From the NCBI GenBank assembly GCA_002886105.1, contig CP025776.1:4092001-4156000 (forward strand): DNA of 64,000 bases, written 5' to 3'. Under the pieces are notes generated by a model, which made no database searches, had not been told where the DNA came from, and worked only from the letters and a program-made list of their open reading frames with translations. The number at the start of each line of letters is the position of its first letter. The first letter of the stretch is position 1. Source of the stretch: Enterobacter sp. EA-1. GTDB lineage: Bacteria > Pseudomonadota > Gammaproteobacteria > Enterobacterales > Enterobacteriaceae. Of this stretch, positions 1 through 8,310 are shown in pieces. The position numbers were made by a program, and so were the translations under genes.

Positions 1-105
1 GCATCTGCGGCTGCGTGCCCGGGTTAAAACGGCGCACCAGCGTAGACGTTTCCGGATGCTTAAAGCGGGGTTTGAACAGGGTTTCGCTGAGATTTGACTG
101 TACAT
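1..105 (-). CDS. frsA: FrsA N-terminus (partial, runs off the window)
   Basis: Only the first 30 or so codons are present. Read on the minus strand, one frame gives [19 protein letters not shown], which matches the start of FrsA, the enterobacterial alpha/beta-hydrolase-like protein originally described as a fermentation/respiration switch protein. A GGAGG ribosome site lies about 10 bases before the ATG at 105. That ATG is one base out of frame with the FrsA reading, so a base is probably missing just after the start. gpt lies directly upstream in the same direction, as in E. coli. The rest of the gene is outside the window. Confidence 0.8.
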   Translation of the reverse strand, partial: MYSQISAKPCSNPALSIRKRLRWCAVLTRARSRRC

Positions 106-166
106 TGCGCGCAGCCTCCATGTATCTATCACTGGAGGTTATTGTAACCTGTTGCGCGCTGAAAGA

Positions 167-192
167 ACAACGCCCGGTCAAACCGGGCGTTA
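167..192 (-). terminator. Hairpin terminator after gpt
   Basis: Perfect 10-base arms AACGCCCGGT (169-178) and ACCGGGCGTT (182-191) around a 3-base loop, followed on the minus strand by a T-rich stretch. It sits between the gpt stop and the frsA ribosome site. Confidence 0.75.
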
Positions 193-211
193 GCAGAACG
201 TGCGCAGGGAA

Positions 212-669
212 TTAGCGGCCGCTGATAGGCGGTACAAAGACCACGCCCATATCCCACGGTTGCTCCAATCCGGTATCTTGAGGAATATCAATCACATAAT
301 CATCAACCAGCGGACGACCAGCCGGTTTAGCGAAAATGGTCACAAAATGCGCTTTAGGATACATTTCACGGATAGCCACCGCCGTGCCGCCCGTGTCCAC
401 CAGATCGTCAATCACGATAAAGCCTTCACCGTCGCCTTCCGCGCGTTTCAACACTGTCAGCTCACGCTGATTATCGTGGTCATAGCTGGAGATGCATACG
501 GTATCAACATGACGAATGCCCAATTCACGCGCCAGCAATGCACCCGGCACCAGACCGCCGCGGCTAACGGCGATAATGCCTTTCCATTGTTCAGAAGGCA
601 TCAGTCGGGCGGCCAGTTTGCGTGCGTGAATCTGCAACATGTCCCGGTGACGACGTATTTTTCGCTCAT
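212..669 (-). CDS. gpt: Xanthine-guanine phosphoribosyltransferase
   Basis: Salvages guanine, xanthine and hypoxanthine to nucleotides using PRPP; a cytoplasmic, membrane-associated type I phosphoribosyltransferase of about 152 residues. The PRPP-binding motif [12 protein letters not shown] and the conserved C-terminus [10 protein letters not shown] are intact. The open frame begins at an internal Met (640), but upstream DNA encodes MSEKYVVT, so the true start is the ATG at 669. One T has been lost from the expected ACC TGG GAC at about 648, breaking the first 10 codons. frsA follows in the same direction and pepD is divergent. Near-certain assignment; the frameshift is probably a sequencing error. 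Confidence 0.95.
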
Positions 670-925
670 GTGAAGTGTCCCAGCCTGTGTTTTACGGCTT
701 AAAAAAGTATTCTAGGGGAAATAGGTTGCGCGAGATTATAGAGATCTGAAGCGGTAAAAACCAGTGTTACCCGGCAATGCAGGTGCTTTTACATCTTCCT
801 GTGCTCGCAAACAGGCAATAAGTGTTATTCTCAACGCCATCTCGCAAGGTCTCTTGCGACGTCGTTTATTTAACCCTGTGACCTGTAAGGCAATGTTTAG
901 CAGGTCCTTTGTAAGGAGACTCATT

Positions 926-2373
926 GTGTCTGAACTGTCTCAACTATCTCCACAACCGCTGTGGGATATTTTTGCCAACATTTGCGCCATTCCTCACCCG
1001 TCCTACCACGAAGAACAGCTGGCCGAACACATCATGGGTTGGGCAAAGGAAAAGGTTTGCGCGGAGCGCGACCAGTTGGCAACATCCTGATCCGTAAACC
1101 CGCCACGGCCGGAATGGAAAACCGTAAACCGGTAGTCTTGCAGGCGCACCGGACATGGTGCCGCAGAAAACAATGACACGGTGCACGATTTCACCACCGA
1201 TCCGATTCGCCCGTATGTCGATGGCGAATGGGTGAAAGCACGCGGCACCACGCTCGGTGCGGATAACGGCATCGGTATGGCTTCCGCGCTGGCGGTGCTG
1301 GCGGATAACAGCGTTGAGCACGGTCCGCTGGAAGTGCTGCTGACCATGACCGAAGAAGCGGGCATGGATGGCGCGTTCGGTTTACAGCCCAACTGGCTGC
1401 AGGCCGATATCCTGATTAACACCGACTCTGAAGAAGAGGGTGAAATCTACATGGGTTGCGCGGGCGGCATCGACTTTATCACCGACCTGCCGCTGACCCG
1501 TGAAGCCGTTCCGGCAGGTTTCGCGACGTTTACACTGACGCTGAAAGGCCTGAAAGGCGGCCACTCCGGCGCGGAAATCCATGTCGGTCTGGGCAACGCC
1601 AACAAACTGCTGGTGCGCTTCCTTGCAGGTCATGCGCAAGAGCTGGATCTGCGTCTGCTGGATTTCACTGGCGGCACCCTGCGTAACGCCATTCCGCGTG
1701 AAGCCATCGCCACTGTGGCAGTACCGGCGGATAAAGCTGAGCAACTGAAAACGCTGGCCAACGACTATCTGGCGATCCTGCAGAACGAACTGGAAATGAA
1801 AGAGAAAAACCTGACCGTTCTGCTGGCGAGCGCAAGCAGCGATAAAGCCGCGCTGACCACCGCGTCGCGCGATACCTTTATCCGTCTGCTGAATGCCATG
1901 CCGAATGGCGTGATCCGCAACTCGGATGTCGCCAAAGGTGTGGTGGAAACCTCCTCAACGTGGGCGTGGTCACGCTGGCGGATAATAACGCTGAGATTGT
2001 CTGCCTGATCCGTTCGCTGGTAGATACCGGTAAAGATTATGTAGTGAGCATGCTGGAATCGCTGGGCGCGCTGGCGGGTGCAACAACCCGAAAGGCGGTT
2101 ACCCACTGGCTGGCAGCCGGATGCGCATTCACCGGTGATGGCGCTGGTGCGTGAAACCTATCAACGTCTGTTCAACAAAACCCCGAACATTCAGGTGATC
2201 CACGCCGGTCTGGAGTGTGGTCTGTTCAAAAACCGTATCCGAATATGGATATGGTGTCGATTGGGCCAACCATTACCGGTCCGCACTCTCCGGATGAGCA
2301 AGTGCATATCGAAAGCGTGGGCCACTACTGGACCCTGCTGACCGAACTGCTGAAAGCCATTCCGGCGAAATAA
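926..2373 (+). CDS. pepD: Aminoacyl-histidine dipeptidase (peptidase D)
   Basis: Broad-specificity zinc dipeptidase (carnosinase type, M20 family) that splits unblocked dipeptides in the cytoplasm; usual length about 485 residues. The start is the GTG at 926 ([16 protein letters not shown]), preceded by AAGGAG. Recognisable blocks include [46 protein letters not shown] and the C-terminal [17 protein letters not shown]. The frame is broken near 1066, 1144, 1950, 2085 and 2230; the 1144 break removes a T from the metal-site segment AHLDMVPQ. The order gpt-pepD-prfH matches E. coli. Probably an intact gene seen through poor sequence. Confidence 0.93.
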
Positions 2374-2378
2374 GCCTG

Positions 2379-2408
2379 CTGTCCGCGCCGCCCGGCGCGG
2401 ACATTTTC
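2379..2408. terminator. Bidirectional terminator between pepD and prfH
   Basis: Nine-base arms GTCCGCGCC (2381-2389) and GGCGCGGAC (2394-2402) with a 4-base loop, followed on the plus strand by ATTTTCTT. It separates the convergent ends of pepD and prfH. Confidence 0.75.
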
Positions 2409-2416
2409 TTCCGCTT

Positions 2417-3031
2417 TTACTCCGCGTTAAACGCCATGCCTTTAAAGGTCCGCGTCGGGTTTCCCCGCGCAATATGATGATGGAACAACCGCCGTTCCGA
2501 CTTCAGCGCCGCGCGTTGGTCATCCTGCATCTGCTCCAGACGGTGAGCAATCAGTAACGTCGCCAGCCGTTTGTTGGCATGCTGACTGCGTTCCGACTGC
2601 ACCTTGACGCTAATGCCTGTCGCGATATGCGTAGCGCGCACAGCGGAATCCGTTTTATTGACGTGCTGCCCGCCGGACCGGATGAGCGCAGCGATTCAAA
2701 GCGGATTTCACGGCTCAACGCCTGACTCTCTGGCGTAAACGCTGCCACACCGATGAACCAGTTTTTCCGCGCATGATGTGGGCGATACGGACTCGGGCAA
2801 ATCCACTGCACCGTGCCGCACCAGCGCGCACTGAGCGCCTTTTCGTCTGCGCCATCCAGTGAAACCAGCACCGAACGGTAAGCGCCGTCATGACGCCCGG
2901 CTTCCCTTTCCACCACCGCCAGCGCCACATTTTGCGCCGGGGCCTCTTCCATTAAACGGGCTAATGCTTTCCCCACGGCCGGTGCAACACTCGTCTGGTC
3001 CCTGTGCGGAAGAGAGCTGCAATAACATCAT
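2417..3031 (-). CDS. prfH: Peptide chain release factor homologue PrfH
   Basis: Class I release-factor-like protein of about 204 residues that carries the GGQ peptidyl-tRNA hydrolysis loop but lacks the stop-codon recognition domain. Family work links PrfH to rescue of ribosomes stalled by 16S rRNA cleavage, working with an RtcB paralogue. The N-terminus [14 protein letters not shown] and the tail [16 protein letters not shown] are clear. The GGQ segment reads SSGP-GGQH once one missing C near 2675 is allowed for. The ATG at 3031 overlaps the rtcB stop in an ATGA arrangement, so the two are translationally coupled. In E. coli K-12 this gene is truncated and rtcB2 is absent; here the pair seems complete. 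Confidence 0.9.
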
Positions 3032-4162
3032 TCGCCCGCCTCCCGCTGACCTTCAGCGTCAACACCGGACGCAAACGTGCCACCGGCGCGATCAACCCGG
3101 CGCGTCCGCCGAACAATCAATCACGCTCTCGACCGATTTATACGCCTGTGGCGCTTCTTCATAAATCAACTGACGATCGCGACAGATCACCCGGCTGCCG
3201 TACGCGAAAGCTGCGCCGGAGTGAATTTCCCCCGACAGCCGCCCCTTGCACTCGGTACGCATCCATTTACGTCCCGCGCCATGCGCAAGCGAGAACAGGC
3301 TCGTTTCGCTTACCACCGGCTTAACCAGCCAACTGTAATCGCCGCGCGAACCGGGGATCACCACCAGCCCCTGCCCGTCCGGCGTAGCGCCTTTGCGGTG
3401 CAACCAGCCAGACAGTTCGCCCACGGTGCACGCTTGTACAAAGTTATGCGCCACATCCAGCACCGGCGCGCCCTCCGCGTTGATCTGCCCGAGAATACGC
3501 CGGGCAATCAGGTCACGATTCACGCGAGCAAAGTTCAGCGCCTCATCATGCTCAGCCAGATAGTCGCGGGCGGCATCACTGCCCTCTACCAGCCCATCAT
3601 GGGAGAAAGCCGCAGTGTGGCGACGCAGGATAGCCTGCCCCAAACCCCGTGAGCCACTGTGCGCCAGCAGCAGCAACTGCCGATCGTTAAGCCCATATTG
3701 TGCGAACGTCACGGCATCCGTCACACTGTCGATCTGCTGCAATTCAGCAAAGTGGTTGCCGCCACCAATTGAGCCCAGCGCCGCGCGATACGGATGCGCC
3801 TGCAGCGCCTGTGGGACAACGTCGTCCAGCCACTCGGGCGTGGCGGTATCGCCCAATGCGCCAAGCCGTTTTCCAGCTTATCGGCGTTGTATTTACGCAG
3901 CGGTAAGTCGGTTTGCCACAGCGCCATGCCGCAGCCAATGTCATTACCCACCAGCGCCGGGTAAAAACGCCCGGTGGAGAAAAACGCCGCGCCAATCGGG
4001 TAGCCGCGCCCGGGGTGCAGATCCGGCATGCCCACCACTCGGGTCATGCCCGGTAATGCAGCCGTGGTTTGCAGTTGTTGGATCGCTGAACCTTCGATCC
4101 AAAGATTTTCTGGAAGCAATATACGAAATCGCTTCTGAGATATGACAAATAGAATTGCCCAT
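3028..4162 (-). CDS. rtcB: RNA ligase RtcB paralogue paired with PrfH (RtcB2 type)
   Basis: GTP- and manganese-dependent ligase joining 3'-phosphate or 2',3'-cyclic phosphate RNA ends to 5'-OH ends. Visible signatures are NDIGCGM (metal cysteine), GGGNHF, AHSGSRGLG, and LAHGAGRKW, whose histidine would carry GMP. About 378 residues, shorter than the main RtcB and typical of the PrfH-linked branch. Frame breaks occur near 3110, 3850 and 4100. The start is taken at MGNSICHISEAIS (4162); no good Shine-Dalgarno precedes it, and an in-frame ATG lies 12 bases upstream. prfH overlaps its 3' end. By published work on the pair, RtcB would reseal cleaved rRNA after PrfH frees the nascent chain. Confidence 0.9.
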
Positions 4163-4231
4163 ATACCAATCCATATGCAGGAAAAATAAAAGGAATTGGC
4201 AGACGTAACCCGGGGGCAATATTACGGAGAA

Positions 4232-4279
4232 TTAATCACGGAAAGGTCTGCAAAGAGAAATCAGGGCATGGTGTGTCAT
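4232..4279 (-). CDS. Possible 15-residue leader ORF upstream of rtcB-prfH
   Basis: On the minus strand a strong AAAGGAGGT lies six bases before an ATG at 4279 that opens MTHHALISLCRPFRD, ending in TAA at 4232. It stops about 70 bases before the rtcB start, which itself lacks a clear ribosome site. It could be a translated leader or the displaced start of a longer gene broken by an indel. I know of no described peptide of this sequence, and the call rests only on the ribosome site and position. Confidence 0.35.
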   Translation of the reverse strand: MTHHALISLCRPFRD

Positions 4280-4348
4280 GGTGAACCTCCTTTGCAGTAA
4301 CGTGGAATGAATAAACGCCGGGGATGATAGAGAAGCCAGCATTAAATT

Positions 4349-4373
4349 ACTACCGTTATTTATGGTAGTTTTT
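4349..4373. terminator. Hairpin at the end of dinB
   Basis: Arms ACTACC (4349-4354) and GGTAGT (4364-4369) with a 9-base A/T loop and TTTTT on the plus side. On the minus strand it lies just after the dinB stop but is followed only by TAATTTAA, so it is a modest terminator for dinB. Confidence 0.4.
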
Positions 4374-5425
4374 ATAAACCTAACACCAGTTGTCGCTCGA
4401 GTTGGGGATCGAGCAGAGTGACATGCAACCCCACCAGCCGAACACCACGCCCGCCGCGCTCATCCCAGTCTTACGCGCGGTTGTCAGCAGATCCTCTTTA
4501 TTTAAACGCGGCCAGACATGTTCCTGAGTCGTGAGCTGAAAATCATTAAATTTCAGTTTTACGCCCTCGGCGGGCAATTAACAGATCCGGTTTAACTTTC
4601 GCCAACCGTCTTTCCAGCTCGGGATATAAATGCTCAATAATCGCCTCGCACTCTTCCCAATGATGAATATCCTCCGCCAGCGTACGTTCCACACCGACCG
4701 ATTTACGCAGGCGCTCACTGTTTATTTCCCGCTCATCAATGCCCGGCTGCGTTCCCATAATATACGGCCAAACTTTCCAAAGCGTTTGAGCAGCATCGCC
4801 AGATCGCTATTTTGCACATCCTCGCAGGTGCGCAACCCCATGCTTTCCAGCTTTGCCGCCGACACTTTTCCGACACCGGGGATTTTTGCTGAGCGACAGC
4901 GTACGCAAAAACGCGGGCACCTCCGCTGGCGTGATCACATATTGCCCATTGGGTTTATTGAGGATCGGAAGCGATCTTGGCAAGAAATTTTACCGGCGCG
5001 ACGCCCGCTGAGGCGGTCAGTTGCGTCTCGGTAAAAATAGCCTGACGGATCTCCTGCGCCATCAGCGTTGCCGAGCCGTGGCAGTGCGGGCTGTCGGTTA
5101 CATCCAGATAGGCTTCGTCCAGCGAAAGCGGTTCGATAAGCGCAGTGTAACGGGAAAAGATCTCACGGATTTGGTTGGAGGCTTCTTTATAGGCATCGAA
5201 ACGCCCCGGTAACAAGGTGAGGTGCGGGCAGAGTTTTAACGCCATCGCCGTTGGCATGGCGCTGCGTACGCCAAATTTGCGCGCCGGATAATTGGCGGTG
5301 CTGATAACGCCACGTTTAACGCGGCTGCCGCCAATGGCGATGGGAATATCGCGCAGGGCCGGGTTGTCGCGCATTTCTACCGCCGCGAAAAAGCAGTCCA
5401 TATCGACATGAATGATTTTGCGCAT
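4372..5425 (-). CDS. dinB: DNA polymerase IV (Y family)
   Basis: SOS-induced, error-prone translesion polymerase of about 351 residues. The N-terminus [18 protein letters not shown] holds the first catalytic Asp, and [12 protein letters not shown] holds the catalytic Asp-Glu pair. [18 protein letters not shown] and [21 protein letters not shown] mark the palm and little-finger regions; the tail ends QLVLGL. Frame breaks fall near 4450, 4590, 4760, 4880 and 4965. A LexA box precedes the gene. The neighbours rtcB-prfH downstream and yafK upstream match the arrangement seen in other enterics. Confidence 0.95.
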
Positions 5426-5445
5426 GCGTACGCCCTCACAGAACA

Positions 5446-5461
5446 CTGGATAAGTATACAG
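5446..5461 (-). promoter_or_regulatory. LexA (SOS) box of dinB
   Basis: On the minus strand the 16 bases read CTGTATACTTATCCAG, fitting the CTG-N10-CAG LexA pattern with an A/T-rich centre. It lies about 20 bases before the dinB ATG. E. coli dinB has a closely similar box. Confidence 0.85.
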
Positions 5462-5574
5462 CACATTCAAATGAAATGAGAAGCCAGCGCGAAAAACGGG
5501 GAGATAAATCACGATCTCGCTGTTAATTCAGCGTTTATGCGATCAGAATAACCGGCAAGCAAACGGCAAACGAA

Positions 5575-5741
5575 CACAAAATCATTTGCGCTGCATCGCT
5601 GTAGCAGGCCAACAAAGAGGTAGCGGAAGAATGACGTGTTATACACAAAATTATTCGCGCTACATCGCGGCAGTGAGCATCCCGAGCTTAAGTAAGTGAC
5701 GAAAACAGCCAAAGAGGTAGCGTGAAGGATGACGTGTATTG
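5575..5741. repeat. Two tandem diverged copies of an intergenic repeat
   Basis: Copy 1 (about 5575-5642) and copy 2 (about 5644-5741) share CACAAAAT at the left, then a CGCTRCATCGC core, an AAAGAGGTAGCG block and ATGACGTGT at the right. Copy 2 carries about 30 extra bases containing CTTAAGTAAGTGAC. They fill most of the 436-base dinB-yafK spacer. A third relative in the opposite orientation lies upstream of pyrG. Confidence 0.7.
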
Positions 5742-5861
5742 GGGCTTGCGAAAAATGCCGTAATGCTAATGTGGGCGCTCCAAAACAGAATAGTCTGAAT
5801 TTTGGGCGTCTTTTGCCGTCCCCGGCAATGTGGTATTAGCTTTATCAAGGAAACAAGTAGT

Positions 5862-6591
5862 ATGCGCAAAATCGCATTATTTATTGCGATGCTTCTGATT
5901 CCGTGCGTCTCGTTTGCTGGCCCTCGGGTGAGCAGCAATGGTTCAATCACGCCGGTCAGCAAAGAATATAAGCAGCAGTTGATGGGGTCGCCGGTTTATA
6001 TCCAAATCTTCAAAGAAGAGCGCACCCTTGATCTTTACGTCAAAATGGGCGAGCAGTACCAGTTGCTGGACAGCTATAAAATTTGTAACTACTCCGGCGG
6101 GTTAGGCCCCAAGCAGCGCCGGGTGATTTTAAAAGCCCGGAAGGGTTCTACTCCGTGCAGCGCAGCTCAAGCCGGACAGCCGTTTTTATAAAGCCATCAA
6201 TATTGGTTTTCCGAACAATTATGACCGGGCGCACGGCTATGAAGGCAAATACCTGATGATCCACGGTGCCTGCGTTTCGATTGGCTGCTATGCCATGACG
6301 GACTCAAACATCGACGAGATCTTCCAGTTTGTTACCGCCGCGCTGGTGTTCGGGCAACCGAATGTGCAGTTGAGCATTTATCCGTTCCGCATGACCGATG
6401 CCAATATGCAGCGTCATAAATATTCAACCTATGCGGATTTCTGGAAGCAGTTGAAGCCCGGCTACGACTATTTCGCCGCCACCCACCAGCCGCCGGTTGT
6501 CTCGGTTGTGGATGGCCGCTACGTGGTAAACAAACCGCTCAACACATCGACGCAGCCGCAGCTGGCGTCAAACTACACGCTCCCCCAGTAA
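5862..6591 (+). CDS. yafK: L,D-transpeptidase-fold endopeptidase YafK (DpaA)
   Basis: Periplasmic YkuD-domain protein of about 246 residues. The E. coli protein (DpaA/LdtF) detaches Braun lipoprotein from peptidoglycan. It opens with a signal peptide, MRKIALFIAMLLIPCVSFAG, and the YkuD active site is visible as HGACVSIGCYAM with catalytic Cys. A frame break near 6130 splits the protein. The AAGGAAACAAGTAGT before the ATG supports this start. The last 24 bases overlap the 3' end of convergent yafJ. Confidence 0.93.
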
Positions 6592-7335
6592 AATAATTCG
6601 CCCACTCCACCCCGGCATGATCTTGTGCCGTGGTTTCATTGCCGGTTAGCGGTTGTGTGGCAATCACGGTAACCACATCATTGGGTGGTTTCCCGCTGAA
6701 AATCGATCTCCACATCCTGATCCAGCAGTTTCGCCACACCAAACGGCGCGCGACGCGTGATCCAGAACAGATTGGTGGAGCAGAACGCCATCACATAGCG
6801 CCCGTCTGACAGCAGCATATTGAAAACGCCCTTCTCCCGCAGTTCCGTCGCCAGCGCCGCAATGTACTTAAAGACCGCCGTCATATTGCCCGGCGTACGC
6901 GGGTAACGCTCCGTCAACTTATGCAGCAACCAGCAGAAGGCTTTTTCGCTGTCGGTCTCCCCACCGGACGAAAATTACCGGTTTCCAGCGATTTATACCC
7001 GGTAAGCTGCCCGTTATGGGCATAGGTCCAGTTACGGCCCCACAATTCGCGGGTAAACGGATGGGTATTTTCCAGCGCCACTTCGCCACGGTTTGCCCGC
7101 GAATATGGGCAATCACCGAGCAGGATTTAATGGGGTAGTCCTGCACCAGTTTAGCGATGGGGGAATTAAAGCTCGGTTGCGGATCTTTAAACGTGCGGCA
7201 GCCTTTGCCTTCATAGAAGGTGATGCCCCAGCCATCTTTATGCGGCCCGGTGCCGCCGCCACGCTGAACAAGCCCGGTAAAACTAAAGCAAATATCGGTT
7301 GGCACATTGGCGCTCATCCCGAGCAGTTCGCACAT
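6568..7335 (-). CDS. yafJ: Class II glutamine amidotransferase-like protein YafJ
   Basis: Ntn-type glutamine amidotransferase domain of about 255 residues. The [14 protein letters not shown] start leaves Cys2 as the expected N-terminal nucleophile. [18 protein letters not shown] and SDGRYVMA are readable family segments. Breaks occur near 6610, 6700, 6960 and 7095. The gene ends LGERVV with a TGA at 6568, inside the yafK coding region. The physiological substrate is not known. The 155-base gap to gmhA holds nothing clear. Confidence 0.9.
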
Positions 7336-7489
7336 ACACACCCCCCACACAGCGCCCTTACCAGAGAAGGCGTAATTGTTCAGTCAGTTTGGGCACGGAC
7401 AGCACACAGAAACCGGAGCGTACACGCAGTACGTGAGGATTTCGGGCACTGCCCAAGGGTCAAAATGGCAAATAAAGTCGCCTTCTTGA

Positions 7490-8069
7490 TTAAGCTTTAA
7501 CCATCTCTTTTCGATCAACTGAATCAGGATATGAATCACTTTAATGTGAATCTCCTGAATACGGTCGGCATAACCAAAATGCGGAACACGAATTTCGATG
7601 TCCGCCGTACCGGCCATTTTGCCGCCGTCTTTACCGGTCAGGGTGATCACTTTCATGCCTTTCTCACGCGCTGCGGCAATCGCTTTGATCACGTTGCCGG
7701 AGTTGCCGGAAGTGGAAATTCCCAGCAGCACGTCTCCTTCACGGCCTACGGCTTCGACATAGCGCGAGAAAACATAATCGTAACCGAAGTCATTGCTGAC
7801 GCAGGAGAGATGGCTGACGTCGGAAATCGCAATCGCCGGGTAGCCGGGCGGTTTTCGCGATAGCGCCCGGTCAGCTCTTCTGCAAAGTGCATGGCGTCGC
7901 AATGCGAGCCGCCGTTACCACAGGACAACACCTTGCCGCCGGCTTTAAAGCTGTCCGCCAGCAAGACCGCCGCGCGCTGAATAGCGTGAATATTGGCATC
8001 ATCTTTCAGAAAATTCGCCAGCGTTTCCGCCGCTTCATTCAGTTCGTTACGAATCAGATCCCGGTACAT
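7490..8069 (-). CDS. gmhA: Phosphoheptose isomerase (sedoheptulose 7-phosphate isomerase)
   Basis: First step of heptose synthesis for the lipopolysaccharide inner core, converting sedoheptulose 7-phosphate to D-glycero-D-manno-heptose 7-phosphate. It is a SIS-domain tetramer of 192 residues. Conserved parts include [35 protein letters not shown] and [17 protein letters not shown]. Breaks lie near 7510 (last codons should read EMVKA) and 7850. GAAGGATATCCTC before the ATG at 8069 supports the start. It is divergent from fadE, as in E. coli. Confidence 0.95.
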
Positions 8070-8271
8070 GAGGATATCCTTCCAGCATAAATGTAAATAA
8101 CACCGGGCAGTTTACCGGATAGCATGCCGGGCGAGAAGCTAAAGCCTTACCTGCTATCAGGGGTTTTCATTTTCCGTGCGCAAAATGCCCTCAACAATGT
8201 GAACCAGGGTTGTAATTATTTTGTAAACGCATTGATAAAAGATTTCGCATCCACTACAACCATATCATCAC

Positions 8272-8288
8272 AAGTGGTCAGACCTCCT
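8272..8288 (+). promoter_or_regulatory. FadR operator of fadE
   Basis: AAGTGGTCAGACCTCCT lies about 25 bases before the fadE ATG. It fits the half-palindromic TGGTCNGACC FadR consensus and resembles the known E. coli fadE site, so long-chain acyl-CoA would relieve repression. Confidence 0.75.
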
Positions 8289-8310
8289 ACAAGACAGGGA
8301 GCTTTTCTTT

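Noticed and set aside
764-1090. A pepD start upstream of 926 in the longer open frame
   Set aside because: The extra residues are not PepD-like; the GTG at 926 has AAGGAG and begins [13 protein letters not shown] as in E. coli.
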